Source: Paracoccaceae bacterium | GTDB taxonomy: Bacteria > Pseudomonadota > Alphaproteobacteria > Rhodobacterales > Rhodobacteraceae | Length of the DNA: 64,000 bases | Reading direction: 5' to 3' | Assembly (NCBI GenBank): GCA_014762635.1 | Contig: JABURR010000046.1 | Coordinates: forward strand, 1-64,000 | In this document: positions 39,286 to 49,441 of the stretch, piece after piece | How positions within the stretch are numbered: position 1 is the stretch's first letter | How the letters are laid out: the number at the start of each line of letters is the position of its first letter | Translations under genes and position numbers: made by a program | The notes under the pieces: generated by a model | Told to the model about the DNA's origin: nothing | What the model saw: the letters and a program-made list of their open reading frames with translations, nothing else | The model's database searches: none

Positions 39286-41115
39286 TCAGGCCGAGGCGCG
39301 GGCCTGGCGTTTGCGCTCGTGCGGATCGAGGAACCGCTTGCGCAGGCGGATCGCGTTGGGCGTCACCTCGACCAGTTCATCATCATCGATATAGGCAATC
39401 GCCTGTTCGAGGCTCATCCGCACCGGCGTGGTGAGACGGACGGCTTCATCCGTGCCGGAGGCGCGGACGTTGGTGAGTTTCTTGCCCTTGAGCGGGTTCA
39501 CCTCGAGGTCGTTGTCCCGGCTATGCTCGCCGATGATCATGCCCTCGTAGATAGGTTCCTGCGCACCGATGAACATCTTGCCACGCTCTTCAAGGTTCCA
39601 GAGTGCGTAGGCCACCGAGGTTCCGGACTCCATCGAGATCAGAACGCCCGCGCGACGTCCCGGGATCGGACCCTTGTGCGGGGACCATTCGTGGAACACG
39701 CGGTTCAGCACGCCGGTGCCACGCGTGTCGGTCAGGAATTCGCCGTGATAGCCGATGAGACCCCGCGACGGGACGTGGGCCACGATACGGGTCTTGCCAA
39801 CGCCCGCGGCCTTCATCTCGACAAGCTCACCCTTGCGGGTGCCGGTCAGCTTTTCGATCACCGCGCCGGAGAATTCGTCATCCACGTCAATAGTGACTTC
39901 TTCGATCGGCTCCAGCGTCTCGCCTTTCTCGCCTTCGCGGAACAGTACCTGCGGGCGTGAGATCGAAAGCTCGAAGCCTTCGCGGCGCATGTTCTCGATC
40001 AGGACGCCCATCTGGAGTTCGCCGCGGCCGGCCACCTCGAAGGCTTCGCCGCCGGGGGTATCCTGGATGCGGATCGCAACGTTGGATTCCGATTCCTTCA
40101 TGAGGCGTTCGCGGATCACGCGGGATTGTACCTTGCTGCCGTCACGACCCGCAAGCGGGCTGTCGTTGATGCCGAAAGTGACGGTGATCGTCGGCGGATC
40201 GATCGGCTGGGCGGGCAGGGGATCTTCGACCGCCAAGGCACAGATGGTGTCGGCCACGGTGGCCTTTGCCATGCCCGCAAGGCTGACGATGTCGCCGGCG
40301 ACGGCTTCGTCCACGGGGGCTTGTGCCAGACCGCGGAAGGCCAGTATCTTAGATACACGGAACTGCTCGATCTTCTGGCCCACGCGGCTGAGGACCTGAA
40401 CCGTGGCGCCGGCCTTGAGCGTGCCGGTCTCAACCCGCCCGGTCAACAGGCGGCCCAGGAACGGGTCCGCCGACAGGGTGGTGGCGAGCATGCTGAACGG
40501 CTCGTCCTTGTGGGCGAGCTGACGCGGGCGCGGCACGTGGTTGACGATCAGATTGTACAGGGCGGAAAGGTCCTTGCGCGGACCATCCAAGTCAGTATCG
40601 GCCCAGCCACTACGTCCCGATGCGTAAAGATGCGGGAAGTCGAGTTGGTCGTCATTGGCGCCGAGATTGGCGAAGAGGTCGAACACCTCGTCCAGGGCCC
40701 GGTCGGGTTCCGCATCGGGTTTGTCCACCTTGTTCAGGACCACGATCGGGCGCAGGCCCAGAGCCAGTGCCTTGGAGGTCACGAACTTGGTCTGCGGCAT
40801 CGGGCCTTCGGCGGCGTCCACCAGCAGCACGACACCGTCAACCATGCTGAGGATGCGCTCTACCTCGCCGCCGAAATCGGCGTGGCCGGGGGTATCGACG
40901 ATGTTGATCCGGGTGCCTTTCCACTCGACGCTGGTGCATTTGGCGAGGATGGTGATCCCGCGCTCGCGCTCCAGATCGTTGGAATCCATTGCCCGTTCGG
41001 CCACCGCTTGGTTGGCGCGGAAAGCACCGGATTGCTTGAGAAGTTCGTCCACGAGCGTGGTTTTCCCATGGTCCACATGGGCGATGATCGCGATATTGCG
41101 CAGATCCATAGTCAT
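39286..41115 (-). CDS. typA: ribosome-associated GTPase TypA/BipA
   Basis: Translation-factor GTPase of 609 residues. G1 is [10 protein letters not shown]3 is [13 protein letters not shown]4 is LNKVDKPDA. The elongation-factor-G-like domains and the TypA-specific C-terminal domain ([32 protein letters not shown], cited by short cores) are present. The start at 41115 was chosen because it gives the standard N-terminus just before [13 protein letters not shown]; an ATG 6 bp further in is the alternative. It acts in ribosome assembly and stress adaptation in other bacteria. Confidence 0.96.
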   Translation of the reverse strand: MTMDLRNIAIIAHVDHGKTTLVDELLKQSGAFRANQAVAERAMDSNDLERERGITILAKCTSVEWKGTRINIVDTPGHADFGGEVERILSMVDGVVLLVDAAEGPMPQTKFVTSKALALGLRPIVVLNKVDKPDAEPDRALDEVFDLFANLGANDDQLDFPHLYASGRSGWADTDLDGPRKDLSALYNLIVNHVPRPRQLAHKDEPFSMLATTLSADPFLGRLLTGRVETGTLKAGATVQVLSRVGQKIEQFRVSKILAFRGLAQAPVDEAVAGDIVSLAGMAKATVADTICALAVEDPLPAQPIDPPTITVTFGINDSPLAGRDGSKVQSRVIRERLMKESESNVAIRIQDTPGGEAFEVAGRGELQMGVLIENMRREGFELSISRPQVLFREGEKGETLEPIEEVTIDVDDEFSGAVIEKLTGTRKGELVEMKAAGVGKTRIVAHVPSRGLIGYHGEFLTDTRGTGVLNRVFHEWSPHKGPIPGRRAGVLISMESGTSVAYALWNLEERGKMFIGAQEPIYEGMIIGEHSRDNDLEVNPLKGKKLTNVRASGTDEAVRLTTPVRMSLEQAIAYIDDDELVEVTPNAIRLRKRFLDPHERKRQARASA

Positions 41116-41212
41116 TGGCCTTTCGAAGAGTTGCGCGCGACCTATACCGGCGCGCCGCGAATGGCCAGAGGAATTGACGCCCCGGTGCTGCGTCGCGGCG
41201 TCACAAGCCAGG

Positions 41213-41767
41213 TCAGCGGATGATCCGGTTGTATTTCGTGCCTTCCAGCGTGGCACCGGCGATCAGGCCGGTCTGGCCGAAGATAACCGCAACGGTCGGT
41301 GAAAACACCGTGGTGCTCTGCACGCCGATGTTCTCACCCTTGTCGGCATAGGCATATTCCATATCCGCGCCCACGTCCCATCCGGGCGATTGGCGGAATT
41401 CGGCAAGCGCTTCTTCTGTCAGGAAGAACAGCACGTGGGAATATTGCTGGGCGCCGATCTGCAGGCCGAAGGTGGCCGAGGTGGCGGAATAGTAGTCCAC
41501 GGTGAAATCATTGATCCGGAGAGCGCCTTCTCCGTAGGAGCCGCCAAGGCCAAACCCGGCCTTCGTAATCAGCGGCATCACCAGCACGCCGACGGATTTG
41601 TCGCGCAGGGAGGTGGTTCCGGGATAGGTGGAGTAGAGATGGTCTAGGGTGGCATCAACGCGCGCGTCGATCCGCTGCCCGGCCTCGCTGCCGACGCCGT
41701 TGTCGCAAGCGGCCGTCGTTGCCGCAAGTGCGCCCCCGATGAATACACGGCGGGTCATATCAAACAT
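41213..41767 (-). CDS. SYLF-domain (YSC84-like) lipoprotein
   Basis: 184 residues. The N-terminus has paired arginines (TRRVFIGG), a hydrophobic stretch and a lipobox-like TAAC at about residues 18-21, so the protein is probably a lipid-anchored envelope protein. The rest ([46 protein letters not shown], cited by cores [11 protein letters not shown] and [10 protein letters not shown]) matches the SYLF/YSC84 lipid-binding domain. Its function is unknown. AAGG precedes the start. A candidate promoter is at 41830-41857. Confidence 0.82.
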   Translation of the reverse strand: MFDMTRRVFIGGALAATTAACDNGVGSEAGQRIDARVDATLDHLYSTYPGTTSLRDKSVGVLVMPLITKAGFGLGGSYGEGALRINDFTVDYYSATSATFGLQIGAQQYSHVLFFLTEEALAEFRQSPGWDVGADMEYAYADKGENIGVQSTTVFSPTVAVIFGQTGLIAGATLEGTKYNRIIR

Positions 41768-41829
41768 GGGTTTGCCTTATGGTTGCTCGGTTGCCTGAAG
41801 TGCCAGCCTTATCTGGCTGGTCATTGCAC

Positions 41830-41857
41830 TTTATAGGTCATCCGTGCGGGGAAGTCA
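41830..41857 (-). promoter_or_regulatory. candidate promoter of the SYLF lipoprotein gene
   Basis: On the minus strand TGACTT (41857-41852) and TATAAA (41835-41830) are 16 bases apart. A further hairpin, CCAGCC/GGCTGG (41803-41808 with 41815-41820), lies in the leader. Confidence 0.3.
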
Positions 41858-41866
41858 TCACTTCCC
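41849..41866 (-). terminator. short hairpin after hemB
   Basis: GGGAAGT (41849-41855) pairs with ACTTCCC (41860-41866) around CATC, 10 bp beyond the hemB stop. No T tract follows, so termination is uncertain. Confidence 0.4.
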
Positions 41867-41875
41867 GTTTACCTC

Positions 41876-42922
<1,047 letters not shown>

Positions 42923-42991
42923 TCAGTATCTCAAGGCTGTGATTTGCCCGACAGCGCGTCTATGGTCGGGAAAAAGCATTGAGGTGGCAAG

Positions 42992-43519
42992 TTGAGCTGG
43001 CACGACATCGCCTATGAACTGATCGACCTGCGCTCGTTCTCCAGTTTGTGGTATTGGATCGCGCTTGCTGCAAGCTGGTCTTTGATCAGCCATTGGGGTG
43101 TCGGCGTGCCCTATGACATGGTCTGGCGTGCACGGCGGCGTGGCGGACAGGCCGAAGAGGATTTGGAAAACCTCGTACGGATCAACTGCACACGTATTTT
43201 CTTCATCCTGAGAAAGTCGGGTATCGTGGTTGCCGGATTCTCCTCGGCATTCTTCACGACGTTGTTGATTCTGGGGTTCTGGTATCGGGTCGAGTTTGCC
43301 CAGGCGGTGTTCTTGTTGACCTTTCCTTTGTCATTCGTCGCCGCGATCACGATCAAGACGGCCCATGACATCACCACGAAGGGCCTGACCGGCGAAAAGA
43401 TGCGCCAGCGATTGCTGCGTCACAGGATCTACGTTCAGGCCCTTGGGATCGTGGCGATCTTCCTCACAGCCTTTTGGGGCATGATCGTGAACATGTCGAT
43501 CGGCCCGCTTGGCAGTTGA
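42992..43519 (+). CDS. four-helix membrane protein of Rhodobacteraceae, function unknown
   Basis: 175 residues with four predicted membrane segments (about 18-36, 75-97, 100-120, 145-168) and a charged cytoplasmic loop (RARRRGGQAEEDLENL). The start is TTG 42992 behind GAGG; no better start exists. Similar proteins in this group carry the database name 'component of SufBCD complex', but nothing in the sequence or in the neighbourhood (no suf genes) supports iron-sulfur work. It lies between hemB and mfd, 30 bp before the latter. Confidence 0.7.
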   Translation: MSWHDIAYELIDLRSFSSLWYWIALAASWSLISHWGVGVPYDMVWRARRRGGQAEEDLENLVRINCTRIFFILRKSGIVVAGFSSAFFTTLLILGFWYRVEFAQAVFLLTFPLSFVAAITIKTAHDITTKGLTGEKMRQRLLRHRIYVQALGIVAIFLTAFWGMIVNMSIGPLGS

Positions 43520-43549
43520 CACCGGCGTTCCGGTGTTTACTTCGCCCCC

Positions 43550-46500
43550 ATGGCCCAGAATACGCACATCACCGTCGGCGGCGCGCCGGAAGGATTCGAC
43601 GCCCGCCTTCTGGCCGAAGAACTGGCCAAGACCGGCCAGCCGGTCATCCATGTCGCGCGCGATGACAAGCGGCTGGCGGCGATGCGCGCGGCGCTGGAGT
43701 TCTTCGCGCCCGATGTGACGGTGATTTCCTTCCCCTCGTGGGATTGCCTGCCGTTTGATCGTGTTTCGCCCAATCCCGAGGTTTCCGCCGCCCGTATGGC
43801 GACGCTGGCTGGGCTGGCGCAGGGCATCCCTTCGCGTTTCATCCTGCTGACCACGCTGAATGCGGCCACACAGAAGGTTCCCGCGCGCGATGTGCTGCGC
43901 GAGGCGAGCTTCACAGCACGCGTGGGCGACCGGATCGATGAAGGCGCGCTACGCCAGTTTCTTGTACGCATGGGCTTTTCCCAGACGCCCACGGTGATGG
44001 AGCCCGGCGACTATGCGATCCGTGGCGGGATCATCGACATCTTCCCCCCGGGCGAGGGCGGGCCGGTTCGGCTTGATCTATTCGGAGACGTGCTGGACGG
44101 GGCGCGGCGGTTCGACCCGGCCAGCCAGCGGACGACCGAGAAGCTGAGCGTGGTGGAACTGGCTCCGGTCTCGGAGATCATCCTGGATGAGGCCGCCGTG
44201 ACGCGGTTCCGTCAGAACTACCGGATCGAATTCGGTGCGGCGGGCACCGACGACCCGCTCTACGAAGCGGTCAGCGCGGGGCGCAAGCATCAGGGGATGG
44301 AGCACTGGCTGCCCTTCTTCCACGAGAATCTGGAAACCCTGTTCGACTATTTGCCCGAGGCCACGATTTGCCTCGACGAACAGACCGGCCCCGCCCGTAT
44401 AGCCCGCTGGGAAGGGATCGAGGATCAGTACGAGACCCGCAAACTGGCCATGGGCCAGAAAAACCGGATCGACACGGTCTACAAGCCGTGCCCGCCGGGG
44501 TTGCTGTATCTGGACGAGGCTGGCTGGGACCAAGCGGTCGAAGGCCGCCGCCTGATGCAGTTCCACCCGCTGGCCCAGGCCTCGGGCCCCGGCGTGATCG
44601 ACGCGGGCGGGCGGATCGGGCGCAATTTCTCGCCCGAGCGCCAGATGGAATCCATCAGCCTTTTCGGCGCCTTGGAAGATCATATCGAGGCGAAACGAAA
44701 GACCGGCCAGGTCATCGTCGCATCCTATTCCGAGGGCGCGCGCGAACGCCTGTCGGGCCTGCTGGAAGATCAGGGCCTGAACGGCGCGACTCCGATCACC
44801 GATTTCCGCGATGTGCCGGACGGAAAGGGTGGTGTCTTCCTTGCCGTCTGGGCGCTGGAACACGGGTTCGAGGGCACGGGCCTGACGGTCATTTCGGAAC
44901 AGGACGTTCTGGGTGACCGCCTGATCCGCGCACCCAAGAAGAAGCGCCGCGCCGAGAACTTCCTGACCGAGGCACAAAGCCTCAGCCCCGGCGACCTGGT
45001 GGTCCACGTCGATCACGGCGTCGGGCGCTACAAGGGGCTTGAGGTCGTCACGGCCCTGGGCGCGGCCCATGAATGTATCCTTCTGGAGTACGCCGGGGGG
45101 GACAAACTGTACCTGCCGGTGGAGAACATCGAGCTTCTCAGCCGTTTCGGGCACGAAGAAGGTCTTCTCGACCGCTTGGGTGGCGGCGCCTGGCAGGCCA
45201 AGAAGGCCCGCCTCAAGGAGCGCATCCGCGAGATCGCCGACCGGCTGATCCGGATCGCTGCCGAACGCCTGTTGCGCAAGGCCGCGATCCTGGAGCCGCC
45301 GCACGGGATGTGGGACGCGTTTTCTGCCCGCTTCCCCTATCAGGAAACCGACGACCAGTTGAAAGCCATCGAGGACGTGGTGACCGACTTGGCATCGGGC
45401 ACGCCGATGGACCGGCTGGTCTGTGGCGACGTGGGCTTCGGCAAGACCGAGGTCGCCATGCGCGCGGCCTTCGTCGCGGCCATGTCCGGCGTGCAGGTGG
45501 CGGTGATCGCCCCCACGACCCTGCTGGCCCGGCAGCACCACAAGGCGTTCAGGGAGCGCTTCCGCGGCTTCCCCGTCGAAGTGCGCACCCTGTCGCGCTT
45601 CGTCTCTGCCAAGGACGCCGCCAAAACGCGTGAGGGGCTGGCGGACGGGACGGTGGATATCGTCGTCGGCACCCATGCTCTTTTGTCAAAAAGCGTGCGG
45701 TTCAAGAACCTCGGCCTGCTGATCATCGACGAGGAACAGCACTTCGGCGTGAACCACAAGGAACGGCTGAAGGCGATGCGCACGGATATCCACGTGCTGA
45801 CGCTGACCGCCACGCCGATCCCGCGCACCCTGCAGATGAGCCTGACCGGCGTGCGCGACCTGTCGATCATCGGAACGCCTCCTGTGGATCGGCTTGCGAT
45901 CCGCACCTACGTCAGCGAGTTCGACGCGGTGACCATCCGCGAGGCACTGCTGCGCGAACACTATCGCGGCGGGCAGAGCTTCTTCGTGGTGCCCCGGATC
46001 GCCGATCTGCCGGAAATGGAGGAGTTCCTGCGTGAACAGGTGCCCGAGGTGAGCTACGTGGTGGCCCACGGCCAGATGGCGGCGGGCGAACTCGACGACC
46101 GGATGAACGCCTTCTACGACGGCAAGTATGACGTGCTTCTGGCCACGACCATCGTGGAATCCGGCCTCGATATTCCGACGGCCAATACGATGATCGTCCA
46201 CCGGGCCGACATGTTCGGCCTAGCGCAGCTCTACCAGATCAGGGGCCGCGTGGGCCGGTCCAAGACCCGCGCCTATGCCTACATGACCACCAAGCCGCGT
46301 GCCAAGCTGACCGCGACCGCCGAAAAGCGGCTGCGCGTTCTGGGCAGCCTCGACAGCCTTGGCGCGGGGTTCACGCTGGCCAGCCAGGACCTCGATATCC
46401 GCGGCGCGGGCAACCTCGTGGGCGAGGAGCAGTCCGGCCATGTGCGCGAGGTGGGCTACGAACTTTACCAGTCGATGCTGGAAGAGGCGATCGCCAAGAT

Positions 46501-47011
46501 CAAGGCGGGTGAGCTTGAAGGGCTGTCCGAGGCCGATGATCAATGGGCGCCGCAGATCAACCTCGGCGTACCGGTCCTGATCCCCGAGGACTACGTCCCC
46601 GACCTCGACGTGCGGCTTGGGCTCTACCGTCGGCTTTCGGCGCTGTCGACCAAGGTTGAACTGGAAGGCTTCGCCGCTGAATTGATCGACCGTTTCGGGA
46701 AATTGCCCAAGGAAGTCAACACGCTGCTGCTCATTGTTCGGATCAAGGCCGAGTGCAAGAAGGCAGGTATCGCGAAACTGGACGGCGGCCCGAGGGGCGC
46801 GACGATCCAGTTCCACAACGACAAGTTCGCCAATCCGAAGGGTCTTGTGGAGTTCATCCAAGGACAGAAGGACCTGGCAAAGGTCAAGGACAACAAGATC
46901 GTCATCCGGCGCGACTGGAAAAAGGACAGCGATAAGATCAAGGGCGCCTTTGCCATCGCGCGCGACCTGGCGGAAAAGGCCAAGCCGCCGCAGCAGGTAA
47001 AGGCCGGTTGA
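43550..47011 (+). CDS. mfd: transcription-repair coupling factor
   Basis: ATP-dependent translocase that removes stalled RNA polymerase and recruits UvrA; 1153 residues. In order: UvrB-like N-terminal region, the RNA polymerase-interaction domain (DLVVHVDHGVGRYKGLE near 480), RecG-like helicase motor with Walker A GDVGFGKTEVAMRA and DEEQHFG box, TRG motif, and a C-terminal autoinhibitory domain. The only candidate start has a weak ribosome site, so translational coupling to the upstream gene is possible. The gene ends directly against the stop of the converging MFS gene. Confidence 0.96.
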   Translation: MAQNTHITVGGAPEGFDARLLAEELAKTGQPVIHVARDDKRLAAMRAALEFFAPDVTVISFPSWDCLPFDRVSPNPEVSAARMATLAGLAQGIPSRFILLTTLNAATQKVPARDVLREASFTARVGDRIDEGALRQFLVRMGFSQTPTVMEPGDYAIRGGIIDIFPPGEGGPVRLDLFGDVLDGARRFDPASQRTTEKLSVVELAPVSEIILDEAAVTRFRQNYRIEFGAAGTDDPLYEAVSAGRKHQGMEHWLPFFHENLETLFDYLPEATICLDEQTGPARIARWEGIEDQYETRKLAMGQKNRIDTVYKPCPPGLLYLDEAGWDQAVEGRRLMQFHPLAQASGPGVIDAGGRIGRNFSPERQMESISLFGALEDHIEAKRKTGQVIVASYSEGARERLSGLLEDQGLNGATPITDFRDVPDGKGGVFLAVWALEHGFEGTGLTVISEQDVLGDRLIRAPKKKRRAENFLTEAQSLSPGDLVVHVDHGVGRYKGLEVVTALGAAHECILLEYAGGDKLYLPVENIELLSRFGHEEGLLDRLGGGAWQAKKARLKERIREIADRLIRIAAERLLRKAAILEPPHGMWDAFSARFPYQETDDQLKAIEDVVTDLASGTPMDRLVCGDVGFGKTEVAMRAAFVAAMSGVQVAVIAPTTLLARQHHKAFRERFRGFPVEVRTLSRFVSAKDAAKTREGLADGTVDIVVGTHALLSKSVRFKNLGLLIIDEEQHFGVNHKERLKAMRTDIHVLTLTATPIPRTLQMSLTGVRDLSIIGTPPVDRLAIRTYVSEFDAVTIREALLREHYRGGQSFFVVPRIADLPEMEEFLREQVPEVSYVVAHGQMAAGELDDRMNAFYDGKYDVLLATTIVESGLDIPTANTMIVHRADMFGLAQLYQIRGRVGRSKTRAYAYMTTKPRAKLTATAEKRLRVLGSLDSLGAGFTLASQDLDIRGAGNLVGEEQSGHVREVGYELYQSMLEEAIAKIKAGELEGLSEADDQWAPQINLGVPVLIPEDYVPDLDVRLGLYRRLSALSTKVELEGFAAELIDRFGKLPKEVNTLLLIVRIKAECKKAGIAKLDGGPRGATIQFHNDKFANPKGLVEFIQGQKDLAKVKDNKIVIRRDWKKDSDKIKGAFAIARDLAEKAKPPQQVKAG

Positions 47012-48265
47012 TCAGCCGCCCGTGAGCGGCGTGGTGCGCGGGGTCGGGTCGGCCTCTCGTGCATAGCGCATCAGGATCCAGGCCAGCGCCGAACAGACCA
47101 TCATGCCGGTGATCAGCGGCACCGGCGTCCCATTGAACGTCAGCCCGATCGGGATGGCGATGGCGATGGAACACACGGTCGAGATCGCGCTGACCGTCGA
47201 TGCCGCAAGCCCCGCGATATGGCCCATGGGCTCCAGCGCCAGTGCGTTCAGGTTGCCGAAGGTCAGACCCACCATGAAGAAGACGGAGACAGACCAGGCG
47301 AGGAAAACCGGGAACGCCAGTTCCAACGGCATCGTGCCGGACAGCCAAAGCATCAGCATCACGGCCGAGATCACCGCCTGCATCCCATAGGCGGTGATCG
47401 CCAGTCGTCGCATGCCGAGTTTCATCACCAGTGACGCATTCACGATGGTGCTGATGCCCGAAAGCAGCGCGACGACAAGGAACCAGAACGGAAAGCTCTC
47501 GGCCTTGTCGAACACCTCGTCATAGATCGGTTGCACCGAGATGATGAAGGCGAACATCTGGCCGAACCCAAGCGTCAGAACCGCCACGTAGATCCGCACC
47601 ATCTTGTGGCCCAGAACCTCTTTCACCGCGGCCAGCAGCGTATCGCGCTGCAGCGGGCGTCGCCGCTCGGGCGGATGGGTTTCCGGTTGGCGTAGGTTCA
47701 GCCAGGTACCGCCGATCAGCCCCAGCACCAGAAACGCCCCGAAGATCGCTCGCCAGCCGAAGGCGGCCTCGATCAGCGCGCCAAGCGACGGCGCCGCCGC
47801 GGGGATCAGGATGAAGATCATCATCATGAACGAGACAAGCTGCGCCATTTCGCGCCCGGCATATTGGTCGCGGATCATCGCCATCGAGACGATGCGCGGG
47901 GCCGAGGCGCCAAGCCCCTGGATGAAGCGTGCCGCAAGCAGAAGCTCCAGCGTTTGCGCGAAATAGGCCAATGCGGCCCCGATCACGTAGAGCACAATAC
48001 CCCAGGTGATCGTTACCTTGCGTCCGATCGCGTCCGAAATCGGGCCCGAGAAGAATGTGCCAAGCCCCATGCCCGCCACGAAAGCGGCAATGACAAGCTG
48101 CGCGCGGTTCACGTCCTGCGGAGAAAGTTCCGCCGCGATCTGGGGCAGGGCTGGCAGCATCGCGTCGACCGAAAAGGCGACCGTGGCGAACAGGATCGCG
48201 ACCATGACCACGAACTCCGGCCGCGACGGGCCGGCACGTGGGAGAGAGGCGGACTGCTCAGACAA
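47012..48265 (-). CDS. MFS efflux transporter, Bcr/CflA type
   Basis: Drug:proton antiporter family, 417 residues from TTG 48265, with about 12 membrane segments. FSVDAMLPALPQIAAEL and GPISDAIGRKVT (motif A form) near the start, and the Bcr/CflA-type QGLGASAPRIVSMAMIRD, place it in this family. The TTG start lies inside the end of the preceding gene; the alternative ATG at 48295 overlaps it more. It is last in the 47-51 kb cluster, suggesting export of the cluster's product or substrate. Confidence 0.85.
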   Translation of the reverse strand: MSEQSASLPRAGPSRPEFVVMVAILFATVAFSVDAMLPALPQIAAELSPQDVNRAQLVIAAFVAGMGLGTFFSGPISDAIGRKVTITWGIVLYVIGAALAYFAQTLELLLAARFIQGLGASAPRIVSMAMIRDQYAGREMAQLVSFMMMIFILIPAAAPSLGALIEAAFGWRAIFGAFLVLGLIGGTWLNLRQPETHPPERRRPLQRDTLLAAVKEVLGHKMVRIYVAVLTLGFGQMFAFIISVQPIYDEVFDKAESFPFWFLVVALLSGISTIVNASLVMKLGMRRLAITAYGMQAVISAVMLMLWLSGTMPLELAFPVFLAWSVSVFFMVGLTFGNLNALALEPMGHIAGLAASTVSAISTVCSIAIAIPIGLTFNGTPVPLITGMMVCSALAWILMRYAREADPTPRTTPLTGG

Positions 48266-48800
48266 AGGCGCGCACCTTCTCGCGATAGGGATCATGTTCC
48301 GGATGGAGGGCGGCAAGAAACCGATCCTCGACCCTTGCTGCCATGACAAGCGCCACCGTTGCAAGCGCAACGATCATCCAGCCGATATCGGTGCCGGAAA
48401 TCAGGGCAACCCCCATCAACATGCCGATTTGCCCGGCATATTGCGGATGACGCATCCGGGCGTAGGGCCCCTGATGCACCAAGCCTACGTGCCACCCGCT
48501 GGTCCCCTTGAGCCCGAGCGCCAGCGTACCCCAACTCTGGATCACCGAACCCACGACGGAAAACGTCCCGCCAAGCCCCCAGCGAAGCCCCATGGGAAGA
48601 TCAAGCGCGTTCCAGTCTGCCGAAGCCGTGCGGATCAGGCCCACGTAGATCAGGATCGTCAGCACCCACGCCCAGGCGGCGGTGAACACATTGCCTCGGT
48701 TGGGCGGCCAGAACCGTTGTGCGGGCCGGGCATCCGACCAGAGCAGGATCAAAATCCACATAAGCGCCGCGCCGAGACCCAGCGCGAGGGGGCCGCTCAT
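48258..48800 (-). CDS. membrane methyltransferase of the isoprenylcysteine carboxyl methyltransferase (ICMT/PEMT) family
   Basis: 180 residues with four to five membrane segments. The C-terminal RHPQYAGQIGMLMG followed by a hydrophobic hairpin and a final EDRFLAALHPEHDPYREKV (cited by its core HPEHDPYREKV) is the SAM-binding and catalytic region of this family. ATG 48800 overlaps the stop of the DsbA-like gene as ATGA. Substrates of bacterial members are mostly unknown; lipids, quinone-like or carboxylate compounds are possible. Confidence 0.8.
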   Translation of the reverse strand: MSGPLALGLGAALMWILILLWSDARPAQRFWPPNRGNVFTAAWAWVLTILIYVGLIRTASADWNALDLPMGLRWGLGGTFSVVGSVIQSWGTLALGLKGTSGWHVGLVHQGPYARMRHPQYAGQIGMLMGVALISGTDIGWMIVALATVALVMAARVEDRFLAALHPEHDPYREKVRAFV

Positions 48801-49441
48801 TCGGCGGCCTTGAGTTGCTCGTTGATCTCGCCGATCACCTGCGCCCAAAGTTCCGGCGGTTGTGCGCCCGGTACCATGTGCTGATTGGCGATCACGAAGG
48901 CCGGGACGCCGGTCACGCCTTTTTGCCGGGAATGCACGTCGCGGGCGCGGATATCCTCAAGGTCCGCCTCACCCTCGAAAAGACGCTCGGTCATTGCGCG
49001 GTCCAGCCCGATACCCTCGGCGATATCCAGCAGGACACCGGTATCCCCGATATCCTTGCCTTCTTTGAAATAGGCGCGGAACAGGGCCGAAACCGCCGCG
49101 GTCTGGCGCCCCTCGAGGCCCGCCCAGTGGATCAGCCGATGGGCGTTGATCGTGTTGGGCGTGGTCTTGATGCCTTCCCAGTTGATCTCGAGCCCCGCGG
49201 CCTTGGCGGCCTCGTCGATGCGGGCATAGACGGCAATCGCATTCTCGCGCCCGCCGAACTTCGTTTCCAGGTATTCCCGCCGATCCATGCCGCCCTCGGG
49301 CATGTCGGGGTTGAGCTGGAACGGGTGCCATTCGATGGTGAACGGGTGGTCGGGGTGCTTTTCCAGCGCGCGATCCAGGTTCGCCTTGCCGATATAGCAC
49401 CACGGGCAGATCGGGTCGGACAGGATATCAAGCTTGACCAT
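48797..49441 (-). CDS. DsbA family oxidoreductase, FrnE-like
   Basis: Cytosolic thioredoxin-fold protein of 214 residues without signal peptide. The active site is CPWC (DPICPWCYIG, residues 9-18) and the C-terminal GVTGVPAFVI contains the cis-proline. The helical insertion (residues ~60-170) with NTINAHRLIHWA is typical of the FrnE/2-hydroxychromene-2-carboxylate isomerase-like group. It overlaps the upstream ligase gene by 14 bp and the downstream methyltransferase gene by 4 bp. Confidence 0.87.
   Translation of the reverse strand: MVKLDILSDPICPWCYIGKANLDRALEKHPDHPFTIEWHPFQLNPDMPEGGMDRREYLETKFGGRENAIAVYARIDEAAKAAGLEINWEGIKTTPNTINAHRLIHWAGLEGRQTAAVSALFRAYFKEGKDIGDTGVLLDIAEGIGLDRAMTERLFEGEADLEDIRARDVHSRQKGVTGVPAFVIANQHMVPGAQPPELWAQVIGEINEQLKAAE

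Noticed and set aside
42992-43519. Naming the membrane protein as a Suf iron-sulfur component
   Set aside because: No suf genes are nearby and four membrane segments do not fit a SufBCD subunit; only the database label suggests it.
44078-45676. A 532-residue minus-strand frame opposite mfd
   Set aside because: It is entirely within mfd, which has intact helicase motifs. No ribosome site or domain supports the antisense frame.
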